A stretch of DNA of 64,000 bases from Granulicella sp. L60 (GTDB lineage: Bacteria > Acidobacteriota > Terriglobia > Terriglobales > Acidobacteriaceae). The position numbers and the translations under genes were made by a program. The stretch covers positions 381,338 to 445,337 of the forward strand of contig NZ_LMUR01000022.1 of NCBI RefSeq assembly GCF_009765825.1. The letters are read 5' to 3'. A model generated the notes under the pieces. It made no database searches. It had not been told where the DNA came from and saw only the letters and a list, made by a program, of their open reading frames with translations. This document shows positions 1 through 7,775 of the stretch, piece after piece (position 1 is the first letter of the stretch; the number at the start of each line of letters is the position of its first letter).

Positions 1-287
1 TGCAGGGGCATTTGATCGAGTTGTGGAAGGAGGTGCCGTCTGCGTCGAAGCCGTCGGATCTGACGGTGGGTGTGACGGAGCTGGGGCCTGAACCGGGGCC
101 GGGGTTGTGGGCGGAGTCCGGCGATGCGCGGGAGCGGGTGACGGGGGTGATGGACAAGCTGAATGCACGGTATGGGTTGAATAGCGTGTATCCGGGGTCG
201 ATTCATGATGTGAGGAAGGAGGCGCCTACGCGGATTAGTTTCGGGATGCCGTTGCGGCGGGAGGACTTTGAGGATTCGGCGGATTAG
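1..287 (+). CDS. Y-family DNA polymerase, C-terminal fragment (cut by window edge)
   Basis: The reading frame is open from the left edge and ends with TAG at 285-287, so only about the last 94 residues are present. The piece resembles the little-finger and tail region of DinB/UmuC/ImuB-type translesion polymerases: 'MDKLNARYG' followed by 'APTRISFG' corresponds to the usual ending 'D.LN.R.G...AP.RI.F'. The catalytic palm, which carries the YxDD-type metal site, lies outside the window, so neither polymerase subtype nor activity can be judged. The family call rests on this short tail alone. The next gene starts 180 bases downstream after a repeat-rich spacer, so no operon is implied. Confidence 0.55.
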   Translation, partial: QGHLIELWKEVPSASKPSDLTVGVTELGPEPGPGLWAESGDARERVTGVMDKLNARYGLNSVYPGSIHDVRKEAPTRISFGMPLRREDFEDSAD

Positions 288-362
288 ATAGGTTGCTGTG
301 TTTTGCTGGGAATTGGAGTAGGACGGTCGTGGTGGTGGTTAAAAGGGACAGACAACAGCAAC

Positions 363-432
363 AGCAGATCCCTGCGGGATGACAAACAAAAGGACAGACA
401 ACTACAACTACAACTACAACTGCAACTGCAAC
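363..432. repeat. Dispersed repeat, copy A, with CAACTR hexamer run
   Basis: The core at 363-398 (CAGATCCCT, one base, CGGGATGACAAAC, then an A-rich CAA/GACA tail) is followed by five tandem hexamers (CAACTA three times, CAACTG twice) at 399-428. The same core recurs at 9248-9285 and 19176-19223, each time in an intergenic region. TCCC-N-GGGA inside the core can form a small hairpin. This copy lies in the leader of the VOC gene at 468. Its function is unknown. Confidence 0.7.
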
Positions 433-467
433 GACAAATCATTATGGTGGTCAAAGGAGTTCGCGCT

Positions 468-878
468 ATGAGTGACGTGCGGAGGGAAGCTGCATACAGG
501 CCGACACTTCTGGCTGCTGAGCCTCAGCTCTTTGTCGCTGATGTTGGAGCGTCGTGCGAGTTTTATACGAAGAGGCTGGGGTTTGCGGTTGCTTTCACGT
601 ATGGGGAGCCGGCGTTTTACGGGCAGGTGTTTCGGGATGGGGCGAGTTTGAATCTGCGCCATCTGGACGAATCGGCCATGAGTGCGGAGCTTCGGGACAG
701 AGAGGGTTTGCTGTCAGCGACGATCACTGTGGATGATGCGCAGGCGCTCTTTCTGGAGTTTCAGGCGGCGGGGGTGGTCTTTCATCAGGCGCTGAAAACG
801 GAGCCGTGGGGGGCTCGCACGTTTGTTGTGGGCGACCCGGATAGGAATCTTATCCTGTTTGCGGGGCGGGGACAGTGA
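468..878 (+). CDS. VOC superfamily protein (glyoxalase/bleomycin-resistance fold)
   Basis: A 136-residue single-domain VOC protein. It opens with 'EPQLFVADVGASCEFYTKRLGF', the usual first beta-alpha unit of the family, here preceded by about 20 residues, and ends with 'GDPDRNLILF', the typical last strand of the second module. The open frame extends back to 303, but ATG 468 is preferred because AAAGGAG lies at 453-459, eight bases upstream, and because the upstream part translates a CAACTR repeat into poly-QL. VOC members include glyoxalases, dioxygenases and antibiotic-binding proteins, and nothing here fixes the substrate. It stands alone and converges on the ABC-F gene with a 40-base gap. 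Confidence 0.8.
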   Translation: MSDVRREAAYRPTLLAAEPQLFVADVGASCEFYTKRLGFAVAFTYGEPAFYGQVFRDGASLNLRHLDESAMSAELRDREGLLSATITVDDAQALFLEFQAAGVVFHQALKTEPWGARTFVVGDPDRNLILFAGRGQ

Positions 879-918
879 TAGGCGTCCCCGCTTTAAGTTT
901 GAGGGTGAAGCGAAGCAG

Positions 919-2883
919 CTAGGCGGTTTGTTGTTCTTCGAGGGTGAGGGAGAGCTCTTCCCACTCGGCGAGGAGGGTGGTGCGCTGGGCGCGGAGCTGG
1001 TCGAGTTCGGCGGCGTCCTTTTGGGATTGGTCGGCGGAGGTGAAGTTGCCGAGGCGGGCTTCGGCGGCGGCGATGGTGGATTCGAGGCGGGGGATCTCCT
1101 CTTCGGCGAAGCGCAGGCGGTCTTCGAGCTGCTTGAGCTTGATGGGGTTGAGGCGCTTGATGTTTGAGGGTGCGGGTGACGGAGCGATGGGCTCGACGAC
1201 GGGTGGTGGAGGTGCAGGTGCGGCGGCGAGGGAGTTTGTAATCTGTTCGGTTACTTTATCGGGGCCGCCCTGTTTGCGCCAGAGGTAGTCTTCGTAGTTG
1301 CCGGGATAGATGTGGAGGCGGCGGTCTTCTACTTCGAAGACGCGGGTGGCGAGGCCGTCGATGAAGTAGCGGTCGTGGGAGACGAAGAGGACGGTGCCGG
1401 TGAAGTTGCGGATGGCTTCGAGGAGGACGTCTTTGGCGCGGAGGTCGAGGTGGTTGGTGGGCTCGTCGAGGAGGAGGAAGTTCGAGGGGGAGACGAGCAT
1501 CTTGGCCATGGCGTAGCGGTTGCGTTCGCCGCCGGAGAGGACGCCGAGTTTTTTGAAGACGTCGTCGCCGGAGAACATGAAGCAGCCGAGGAGGGAGCGG
1601 AGTTCGACGACGGGAACTTTGGGGCTGGAGCCGCTGATGTCGTCGAGCATGCCGGCGTTGTGGTCGAGGACTTTGTACTGGTCCTGGGCAAAGAAGTCGG
1701 TGAGGACGTTATGGCCTTCGCGGATGGTGCCGGAGGTGGGTTCTTCCTGTCGGCTGAGGAGGCGGATGAGGGTGGATTTGCCTGCGCCGTTGGCTCCGAC
1801 GAGGGCGATGCGGTCGCCGCGTTCGATGGTGAAGTTGAGGTTGTCGAGGATGGTGCGCTTGCCGCCGGTGGGCGTGGGGTAGACCTTGGTGAGGTTGGAG
1901 ACCTCGATGACGGTGCGGCCGGAGGCGGGCGGCTGCGGGATGGAGAAGTGGATGGTGGCTTCGTCTTCGGGGACTTCGATGCGCTCGATCTTTTCGAGTT
2001 CTTTGATGCGGGACTGGACTTGCTTGGCCTTGGTGGCCTGGGCGCGGAAGCGGTTGATGAAGGCTTCGAGGGCTTCGATGCGGTCGCGCTGATTCTTGTA
2101 CGCGGACATGAGCTGGGTGCGGCGCTCTTCTTTTTGAGTTACATATTTTTCGTAGTTGCCGTGGTAGGTGTGCATGCGCTTGTTCCAGAGTTCGACGGTC
2201 TTGTTGACGGTGACGTCGAGGAAGTAGCGGTCGTGCGAGATGAGGATGAAGGCGTTGGGGTAGTCGTGGAGATAGTTTTCGAGCCAGTTGCGGGATTCGA
2301 GGTCGAGGTGGTTGGTGGGTTCGTCTAAGAGTAAAAGGCTGGGCTTTTGTAACAACAGTTTGGCTAGGGCGATGCGCATCTGCCAGCCGCCGGAGAACTC
2401 TTCGGTGTTGCGGTCCCAGTCTTCTTTGGAGAAGCCGAGGCCGCCGAGGACGGCTCCGACTTGCGAGTCGAGGTTGTAGATGTCGTGGACATGGAGCTGG
2501 TCGGCGATGTCGGAGTAGCGCTCGGCTGCGGCGGCGTACTCTTTCGATTTTGGGTCGGCTTCGGAGAGGACGGTGGTGAGGTCGATGGACTCGGCTTCGA
2601 GGACGTGGAGGTGGTCGAAGACGGAGAGGCACTCGGCGAAGACGGTTTTGCCGCGGAGGGCGAGGCCGTCCTGGGGGAGATAGCCGAGGGTCATGCCTTT
2701 GACGCGGGTGAGCTGGCCGTAGTCGAGGGTCTCGATGCCCGCGAGGACTTTGAGGAGGGTGGACTTGCCGGTGCCGTTGCCGCCGACGAGGCCGGTGCGC
2801 TCGTCCGGGGTGATGAGCCAGTTGGCGTCTTCGAAGAGGAGTTTTTGGCCGAAGCGTTTGCCGGCTGATGAGAGTTGGAGCAT
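919..2883 (-). CDS. ABC-F family ATPase (duplicated ATP-binding cassette)
   Basis: 654 residues with two complete nucleotide-binding domains and no membrane domain, the hallmark of ABC-F. The first Walker A is GGNGTGKST at residues 34-42, the first signature FSGGW lies near 162, and the Walker B/D-loop is LLLLDEPTNHLD. The second Walker A GANGAGKST lies near 361, with signature LSGGERNR and a second DEPTNHLD. A charged interdomain linker (about 240-325, 'RFRAQATKAKQVQSRIKELEK') and a C-terminal coiled coil (about 580-650) follow the Uup/YdiF/YheS pattern. Family members bind the ribosomal E site and relieve stalling or protect against ribosome-targeting antibiotics. The subgroup cannot be fixed by eye. 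The promoter-proximal neighbours are divergent or unrelated. Confidence 0.93.
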   Translation of the reverse strand: MLQLSSAGKRFGQKLLFEDANWLITPDERTGLVGGNGTGKSTLLKVLAGIETLDYGQLTRVKGMTLGYLPQDGLALRGKTVFAECLSVFDHLHVLEAESIDLTTVLSEADPKSKEYAAAAERYSDIADQLHVHDIYNLDSQVGAVLGGLGFSKEDWDRNTEEFSGGWQMRIALAKLLLQKPSLLLLDEPTNHLDLESRNWLENYLHDYPNAFILISHDRYFLDVTVNKTVELWNKRMHTYHGNYEKYVTQKEERRTQLMSAYKNQRDRIEALEAFINRFRAQATKAKQVQSRIKELEKIERIEVPEDEATIHFSIPQPPASGRTVIEVSNLTKVYPTPTGGKRTILDNLNFTIERGDRIALVGANGAGKSTLIRLLSRQEEPTSGTIREGHNVLTDFFAQDQYKVLDHNAGMLDDISGSSPKVPVVELRSLLGCFMFSGDDVFKKLGVLSGGERNRYAMAKMLVSPSNFLLLDEPTNHLDLRAKDVLLEAIRNFTGTVLFVSHDRYFIDGLATRVFEVEDRRLHIYPGNYEDYLWRKQGGPDKVTEQITNSLAAAPAPPPPVVEPIAPSPAPSNIKRLNPIKLKQLEDRLRFAEEEIPRLESTIAAAEARLGNFTSADQSQKDAAELDQLRAQRTTLLAEWEELSLTLEEQQTA

Positions 2884-2953
2884 GTCTCTCTATTTTCTCA
2901 TCTGGAGGGTTTGGGCGTGTGTTTGCAGAGGCCTGCTGGGCAGGGCTGTGGGA

Positions 2954-3589
2954 TCAGTTTTCCATGTGGCGTCGCAGGTCGTCGGGGTGGTAGCAGTGGG
3001 CGAAGGCGGTTTCGCGGGAGATGCGGCCGGCGCGAAAGAGTTCGACGAGGGACTGCTCCATGGTCATCATGCCGTCGGCGCGGCCGGTCTCGATGCTGGC
3101 GCGGAGCTGGTGGTCATCTCCGCGGCGGATGAGATTGCGGGTTGCGCCGGTGGCGACGAGGACTTCGACGGCTGGGTATCGACCGGCCCCGTTGGATGCG
3201 GGGAGAAGCTGCTGGGAGATGATGGCGAGGATTGCGAGGGAGAGCTGATGGTGGAAGTTGGCACGGAATCTTCCGATGGAGCCGCGCACGAAACAGAAGT
3301 CGAGGCTTCTTTGCTTGTGCAGCTCTTCGAGCTGGGTGGGTGCGAGGAGGGGCAGGAGGATGCCGCGGATGTCGTCGGCTGTGAGGGGTGGGGCGGTGTC
3401 GGGGGTGAGGGCTCCGTTGACTCGGAGCATGACGGGGGAACCGGCGACGAGGATGATGTCGGAGGCGGTGGAACGCAGGGCGACTTCGAGGAGTTGATCG
3501 AGCGATCGTTTGCCGTTGGACTTTGCGCTGGTGGCGGCGCGGTTGAGCTGGTCGACAAGCTTCGAGAGCTCGCTCTCGTATTCGGGCAT
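2954..3589 (-). CDS. PilT-like protein lacking the ATPase core (internal in-frame deletion)
   Basis: 211 residues, against about 350-370 for PilT, the type IV pilus retraction ATPase. Residues 30-115 match the PilT N-terminal PAS-like domain ('ASDIILVAGSPVMLRVNGAL', then 'GRFRANFHHQ'). Residues 116-211 match the PilT C-terminal part ('LSLAILAIISQQLLP', 'GMMTMEQSLVELFRAG'). Everything that normally lies between, including Walker A, the Asp and His boxes and Walker B, is absent. The junction falls at codons 115/116 (about 3244-3247) with the frame preserved, so ATP hydrolysis is impossible as read. It could be a deletion pseudogene or a retained non-catalytic partner of pilus ATPases. No other pilus gene is in the window. 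Confidence 0.8.
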   Translation of the reverse strand: MPEYESELSKLVDQLNRAATSAKSNGKRSLDQLLEVALRSTASDIILVAGSPVMLRVNGALTPDTAPPLTADDIRGILLPLLAPTQLEELHKQRSLDFCFVRGSIGRFRANFHHQLSLAILAIISQQLLPASNGAGRYPAVEVLVATGATRNLIRRGDDHQLRASIETGRADGMMTMEQSLVELFRAGRISRETAFAHCYHPDDLRRHMEN

Positions 3590-3694
3590 ATGCGATCGTA
3601 CCTCGGGGGATTACGTTGTTGGATGGAGCGTACTGGGATGGAGCGGATGCTGTGGTTGGACTGTGGATGGAGGGCGGGCGTTAGAATCGGAGGC

Positions 3695-4159
3695 ATGAAA
3701 ATCTCTCGTGGATGTGGTTTGGCTTTGTTTGTTGCCGTGGCGGCTGGTGCGTTGACGGCTTCGGTGGAGGCGGTTACACCGGAGGAGCAGGCGGTGCTGG
3801 CGTCGGTGCAGGCTATGTTCGACGGGATGGCGAAGCGGGATGCAGCGGCGATCAAAGCGCCGACGCTGCCGGGCGGCGTGATGGTGTTGATGCGGGATGG
3901 CAAGCCGACGCAGATGACGTTCGACGCGTTTGCGGAGCGGGTGGGGAAGCCGGGGAGGACGCAGATCGAGGAGCGGATTCATGATCCGCTGGTGAGGATC
4001 GATAACGATCTGGCGGTGGTGTGGGCTCCGTTCGAGTTTTTGGTGGATGGGAAGGTGGACCACTGCGGGACGGATCTGTTCAACATGGTTCGGACGGATG
4101 GGAAGTGGATGATTGCGAGCGTGGCGGATACGGGGCGGAAGGATTGTTTGGTTAAGTAA
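3695..4159 (+). CDS. Secreted NTF2/SnoaL-like protein
   Basis: A 154-residue protein starting 'MKISRGCGLALFVAVAAG' with a signal peptide that probably ends near VEA (about residue 26). The mature part ('EEQAVLASVQAMFDGMAKRDAAAI ... GKWMIASVADT') has the helix-then-beta-sheet pattern of the NTF2-like/DUF4440 superfamily, which forms a cone-shaped pocket in ketosteroid isomerases, SnoaL cyclases and binding proteins. No catalytic residue can be assigned. ATG 3695 follows GGAGG at 3689-3693 by only one base, an unusually tight spacing. The same frame is open far upstream, but that part is antisense to the PilT-like and ABC-F genes. It appears monocistronic. Confidence 0.72.
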   Translation: MKISRGCGLALFVAVAAGALTASVEAVTPEEQAVLASVQAMFDGMAKRDAAAIKAPTLPGGVMVLMRDGKPTQMTFDAFAERVGKPGRTQIEERIHDPLVRIDNDLAVVWAPFEFLVDGKVDHCGTDLFNMVRTDGKWMIASVADTGRKDCLVK

Positions 4160-4183
4160 TACCTCTGTGGGTAAAGATTCTGT

Positions 4184-4268
4184 CCTGCCGGACGGGCCTC
4201 CTGCGCGGAGGGCGATCACTTCGTGATTTTTGTGTTCCCTTTGGGGTGCTGCTCCCGTTGGTCGCTTG
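4184..4268. repeat. REP-like unit, single copy
   Basis: An intergenic unit of about 85 bases. Its first 44 bases (4184-4227, ending in GCGATCACTTCGTGAT) match both arms of the palindrome at 5767-5942 with roughly nine mismatches. The following segment (CTTTGGGGTGCTGCTCCC, then GTTGGTCG) matches the inward continuation of the right arm there. It sits between the convergent 3' ends at 4159 and 4280 and contains no gene. Confidence 0.7.
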
Positions 4269-4279
4269 AGGATTTGCGG

Positions 4280-4753
4280 CTAGGAGTTGGCGGCGCGTTC
4301 GAGCTCGGCGATGTCGAGTTTTTTCATGGTGAGCATGGCTTTCATCGCGGCGGGATGTTTGACGAGGTCGGCCAGGCGGGCGGGGACGACCTGCCAGGAG
4401 AGGCCGAACTTGTCTTTGAGCCAGCCGCACTGGGTTTCGCTGCCGCCGCCGGCTGTGAGCTTGGACCAATAGTCGTCGATCTCCTGCTGGTTGTCGCAGC
4501 GGACGACGAGGGAGATGGCCTCGTTGAACTTAAAGTACGGGCCGCCGTTGAGCGCGGTGAACTTCTGACCGTCGAGCTCGAAGGCGATGGTGAGGATGGG
4601 CGAGGCTGGGTTGGGGTTGGCGGGGGTGCTGTTGAGGGTGTCGAGGCGGCGGGAGTTTTTGAAGACGCTGATGTAGAAGTTGACGGCCTCTTCAGCGTTG
4701 GCGTCGAACCAGAGGAAGGGCGTGATGCGGGGATAGCTTTCCAGAGCGCTCAT
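4280..4753 (-). CDS. PhnB-like VOC protein (3-demethylubiquinone methyltransferase fold family)
   Basis: 157 residues from ATG 4753 ('MSALESYPRITPFLWFDANA'). The pattern 'FLWFDANAEEAVNFYISVF', then 'ALNGGPYFKFNEAISLVV' and 'GLSWQVVP', is typical of the PhnB-like VOC subfamily, dimeric proteins that are usually annotated as 3-demethylubiquinone-9 3-methyltransferase domain proteins but generally lack demonstrated activity. The open frame continues upstream to 4870, but that part is low in family resemblance and overlaps the arsR control region. The start codon has no clear Shine-Dalgarno sequence. It is divergent from arsR across 166 bases and may share its regulation. Confidence 0.82.
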   Translation of the reverse strand: MSALESYPRITPFLWFDANAEEAVNFYISVFKNSRRLDTLNSTPANPNPASPILTIAFELDGQKFTALNGGPYFKFNEAISLVVRCDNQQEIDDYWSKLTAGGGSETQCGWLKDKFGLSWQVVPARLADLVKHPAAMKAMLTMKKLDIAELERAANS

Positions 4754-4872
4754 GTTGGGTGGCTTTCTGCCCGCGACTTTTTTGCTGAGGTCTGTTGGCG
4801 GGCTGTGAGATTTGAGGAGATCGTACTGTAGGGACGGGTGGGATGTCATCGCGAGTGAAGAAAAAAACATTT

Positions 4873-4925
4873 AACCAAATGGTTGACAGCTTTCTTTTTC
4901 GGGGTTAGGATTCAACCAAATGGTT
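4873..4925 (+). promoter_or_regulatory. arsR promoter with two AACCAAATGGTT operators
   Basis: TTGACA at 4883-4888 and TAGGAT at 4906-4911 are separated by 17 bases, a near-consensus sigma-70 promoter. The interrupted palindrome AACCAAATGGTT occurs at 4873-4884, overlapping the -35, and again at 4914-4925, overlapping the expected transcription start and the arsR ATG at 4920. Repressor on these sites would block its own promoter. The predicted +1 (about 4917-4919) leaves almost no leader. Confidence 0.75.
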
Positions 4926-5252
4926 AAGTCTTCTGCAGCTCGTCTCGACTCCGTCTTTCACGCACTGGCCGATCCTACGCGGCGTCAGATCCTTCGGGTT
5001 CTGGCGACGAGTGAGCGGACGGTGGGTGAGATTGCGAAACCGCACAAGATGTCTCTGGCTGCTGTCTCGAAGCACCTGAAGGTGCTGGAGAGTGCGGAGC
5101 TGATTGCGCGGGAGCGGCGTGGAAGTTTTCATATCGTGCGGTTGCAGGCGCGGTCCTTGAAGCAAGCTGAGGAATGGATTGCGTTCTACTCCCGCTTCTG
5201 GAACGAACAGATCGACAACCTGGAGAGGTATCTGGAAGGAGATACGGAATGA
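4920..5252 (+). CDS. ArsR-family winged-helix repressor
   Basis: 110 residues. 'RLDSVFHALADPTRRQILRVL' (residues 9-29) is the ArsR N-terminal helix pair, and residues 43-58 ('KMSLAAVSKHLKVLES') are the recognition helix-turn-helix, followed by the wing. The metal-sensing CxC of classical ArsR/SmtB is absent, as in the subgroup that controls SRPBCC/AHSA1 genes. The stop codon TGA (5250-5252) overlaps the ATG of the downstream AHSA1 gene, so the two are cotranscribed and translationally coupled. Two copies of the likely operator cover its promoter, the second including its own start codon. There is no Shine-Dalgarno sequence, in line with leaderless translation. Confidence 0.92.
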   Translation: MVKSSAARLDSVFHALADPTRRQILRVLATSERTVGEIAKPHKMSLAAVSKHLKVLESAELIARERRGSFHIVRLQARSLKQAEEWIAFYSRFWNEQIDNLERYLEGDTE

Positions 5253-5752
5253 GCACAGCAACTATGACCGCAGACAAGGCAGTGAAGACAGTGGATCCAT
5301 TGAAGGTGTTTATCAGCCGTGTGCTTCGCGCTCCGCGACGGAGGGTGTTTGAGGCATGGACGAGGGCGGAGGAGATGCAGCGCTGGCGGGGCCCGGTGGG
5401 CTTTACGGTGCTGGATGCGAGCTCGGATGCGAGGCCGGGCGGGGAGCACCGGGTGACGGTTCGCGGGATGCGTCCGCCGCAGAGTGCGGGGGAGGAGGCG
5501 CAGGAGGTGACGGGCTCGTCTTGGGGAAGATACCTGGAGGTGGTTCCGGATGAGCTGGTTCGGTTTACGTGGCTGGCGGACTGGGCTCCGGGCGAGGAGA
5601 GCGTGGTGACGGTTCGGCTGAAGGATGTGGAGGGTGGCACGCTGATGGAGTTCAGCCATGAGAACTTTGCGACGGCTGAGTCGGCGACGGGCCATAACAA
5701 TGGTTGGAACAGTGCGTTCACGAAGCTGGTGGAGTTTGTGGAGCGTGATTAG
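5249..5752 (+). CDS. SRPBCC/AHSA1 domain protein
   Basis: 167 residues. 'VFISRVLRAPRRRVFEAWTRAEEMQRW' near residues 19-45 is the standard AHSA1/SRPBCC opening, and 'FVERD' at the end completes the C-terminal helix that closes the hydrophobic cavity. Such proteins bind hydrophobic ligands, and in ArsR-AHSA1 pairs are thought to be the regulated output, though the ligand is usually unknown. ATG 5249 overlaps the arsR stop (ATGA) and has GGAAGGAGAT at 5234-5243. An upstream in-frame start at 5174 lies inside arsR and is not supported. The pairing with arsR is common in soil bacteria. Confidence 0.9.
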   Translation: MSTATMTADKAVKTVDPLKVFISRVLRAPRRRVFEAWTRAEEMQRWRGPVGFTVLDASSDARPGGEHRVTVRGMRPPQSAGEEAQEVTGSSWGRYLEVVPDELVRFTWLADWAPGEESVVTVRLKDVEGGTLMEFSHENFATAESATGHNNGWNSAFTKLVEFVERD

Positions 5753-5766
5753 TTCGAAGGATATGG

Positions 5767-5942
5767 CCTGACGGCCGGTCGCCCTGCGCGGGCGGCGGTC
5801 ACTTCGTGACTCGTATATCGCTTCGCTTGGGCCTCCCGATGGTCGGTGGAAAGATCTTCCAGGCGACCATCGGGAGCGGCACCCGGAGGGGTATGCAAAT
5901 CACGAAGTGATCGCTGCCCGCGCAGGGCGACCGGCTGTCAGG
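5767..5942. repeat. BIME-like inverted pair of REP-like units
   Basis: The 44-base arms at 5767-5810 and 5899-5942 are inverted copies with four differences, three of which leave G-U pairs in RNA. A nested 13-bp inverted repeat lies at 5833-5845 and 5864-5876 around a short AGATCT-centred core. Each half resembles the single unit at 4184-4268. The whole 176-base structure fills the gap between the AHSA1 gene and the AsmA-like gene and could also act as a terminator-like structure. Confidence 0.82.
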
Positions 5943-5979
5943 CCGTTTGCGCGCTTATCATAGGTGGAACGGGGTACCG

Positions 5980-7635
5980 ATGACGGAAGCGAACGAGCAG
6001 GAGAGCCGCCGCTGGTGGCGGAGGCGGTGGGTTTTGGTGACGGTTTCGGTGCTCCTGGGGGTGGCGGTGGTGGGTGCGCTGGCGGTGGCGTGGGGATTGA
6101 GGCAGTTGCAGCCGTTGATGCGACGCAAGGTCGTGGAGACGCTGTCGGCGAGGTTTCATAGCCCGGTGGAGCTGGATCGGCTCGAGCTTTCGGTGAGCAA
6201 GGGCGTGATTGTGACGGGTGGTGGGTTGAGGATTCTATATCTGGCGGGACCGACGAAGCCGGATGTGCGGCAGAATGCGCCGCCGATGCTGAGTGTGGAG
6301 AGCTTCGAGTTTCGGACGGGACTGAGAGAGCTGCTGCGGCCGACGACGCGGGTGGTGGCGGTGAAGGTGAGTGGGGTGAAGGTGAATATTCCTCCGAAGG
6401 GAGAGCGCGGGGCGGCGCAGCCGGATGATGAGAAGGCGCGGGGGCAGTCGAAGTTGGGCATTGCGGTGGACAGGATCGAGTGCACGGATGCGCGGGTGAC
6501 ATTGGAGACGAGCAATCCGGCGAAGGAGCCGCTGGTGTTCGAGATTGAGCGGGTGACGCTGACGGATGTGGGCGCGAAGAAGCCGCTGAACTATGAGGCG
6601 GTGCTGATGAATCCGAAGCCGGTGGGGCTGGTGGAGTCGACGGGGCGGTTTGGGCCGTGGCAGGGAGATAATCCACGGGATACTCCGCTGGAGGGGACGT
6701 ACGCGTTTACGAAGGCGGACCTGTCGTCGATTCATGGGATTGCGGGGACGTTGGCTTCGACGGGGAAGTTTGCCGGGACGCTGGGGGAGATCACGGTGGA
6801 TGGAATCTCGGATACGCCGGATTTTCGTTTGGACATCAGCGACCACCCGATGTTTCTGCATGCGGAGTTTCATGCGGTGGTGGATGGGACGACGGGCAAT
6901 ACGAAGCTGGATCCGGTGGTGGCGCGGCTGGGGCGGTCGGGCTTTACGGCGCGAGGCGAGGTGGTGCGGGTGGATGGGCAGTCGGGACGGGATCTGGATC
7001 TGCATGTGGTGATGGATAAGGGCCGGGTGGAGGATGTGCTGTCGCTGGCGTTAAAGGCGAATCCTCCGCTGTTGCGGGGAGGGGTTGGGTTCAAGGCGCA
7101 TGTGCGGATTCCGCCGGGGCCGGTGAGCGTTTCGCGGAAGATACGGCTGGAGGGGACGTTTACGATCGACGGCGCGGTGCTGAGCGATGCGAAGATGCGG
7201 GAGCAGATGGACACTATGAGTATGCGGGCGCAGGGAAAGCCGAGACTGGCGAATGCGGAGGATGCGGAGGCGGTGACGGCGTCGGCGGAGGGGAAGTTTT
7301 CGGTGGCGGATGCGGTGGTGAACGTGAGCGAGCTGAGCTACCAGATGCCGGGGGTGCAGGTGAAGATGGAGGGTGAGGTGAAGCTGGTGCCGAGCACGTT
7401 CGAGTTTCATGGGGTGGCGCGGACGGAGGCGACGGCGTCGCAGATGACGACGGGATGGAAGAGCCTGCTGGTGAAGCCTTTCGACAATCTGCTAAAGAAG
7501 AATGGCGCGGGGGTGGAGCTGCCGATCAAGGTGACGGGGACGGGTTCGACGTATGATCTGCGGCTGGACTTTCCGCACGATAAGCGCGGGCCTGGGGTGA
7601 GGGCTCCGGAGGCGGCGCCAACTCCTCAAAAATAA
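5980..7635 (+). CDS. AsmA-like membrane-anchored protein
   Basis: 551 residues. After a basic N-terminus (RRWWRRRW) comes one transmembrane segment ('VLVTVSVLLGVAVVGALAV', about 20-40), then a long periplasmic part of repeated beta-strands with AsmA features such as 'LSARFHSPVELDRLELSVSKG' near residue 55 and an AsmA C-terminal-like 'GVQVKMEGEVKLVPSTFEFHG'. AsmA/TamB-class proteins are thought to form hydrophobic grooves that carry phospholipids between envelope membranes. ATG 5980 is chosen over the upstream 5947 because 5947 abuts the palindrome arm. The C-terminus is proline/alanine-rich. It is the largest gene here without an operon partner. Confidence 0.75.
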   Translation: MTEANEQESRRWWRRRWVLVTVSVLLGVAVVGALAVAWGLRQLQPLMRRKVVETLSARFHSPVELDRLELSVSKGVIVTGGGLRILYLAGPTKPDVRQNAPPMLSVESFEFRTGLRELLRPTTRVVAVKVSGVKVNIPPKGERGAAQPDDEKARGQSKLGIAVDRIECTDARVTLETSNPAKEPLVFEIERVTLTDVGAKKPLNYEAVLMNPKPVGLVESTGRFGPWQGDNPRDTPLEGTYAFTKADLSSIHGIAGTLASTGKFAGTLGEITVDGISDTPDFRLDISDHPMFLHAEFHAVVDGTTGNTKLDPVVARLGRSGFTARGEVVRVDGQSGRDLDLHVVMDKGRVEDVLSLALKANPPLLRGGVGFKAHVRIPPGPVSVSRKIRLEGTFTIDGAVLSDAKMREQMDTMSMRAQGKPRLANAEDAEAVTASAEGKFSVADAVVNVSELSYQMPGVQVKMEGEVKLVPSTFEFHGVARTEATASQMTTGWKSLLVKPFDNLLKKNGAGVELPIKVTGTGSTYDLRLDFPHDKRGPGVRAPEAAPTPQK

Positions 7636-7775
7636 GGAGATGTGTGTGGGTATCCTCCCGTGGTGCCGAAGTTGGAGAGGCTTGGAGAGACAAGGGAGGG
7701 TGGCTCTGCTACTGTCAGGATTGAGAGTTTTCGGGGCACCGAGAGCTTTCCGGGATTTTTTTACTACGGAGTTGG

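Noticed and set aside
399..428. CRISPR-like short repeat array
   Set aside because: These are direct hexamers (CAACTR) without spacers. No cas gene and no regularly spaced repeat was seen anywhere in the window.
1312..2328. Long plus-strand open frames opposite the ABC-F and FAD/Fe-S genes
   Set aside because: They are antisense shadows caused by codon bias: Gly/Val/Glu/Asp-rich translations with no family resemblance.
4754..4870. N-terminal extension of the PhnB-like VOC protein
   Set aside because: The extra 39 residues resemble no VOC N-terminus and would overlap the arsR control region. The start at 4753 gives the standard family beginning.
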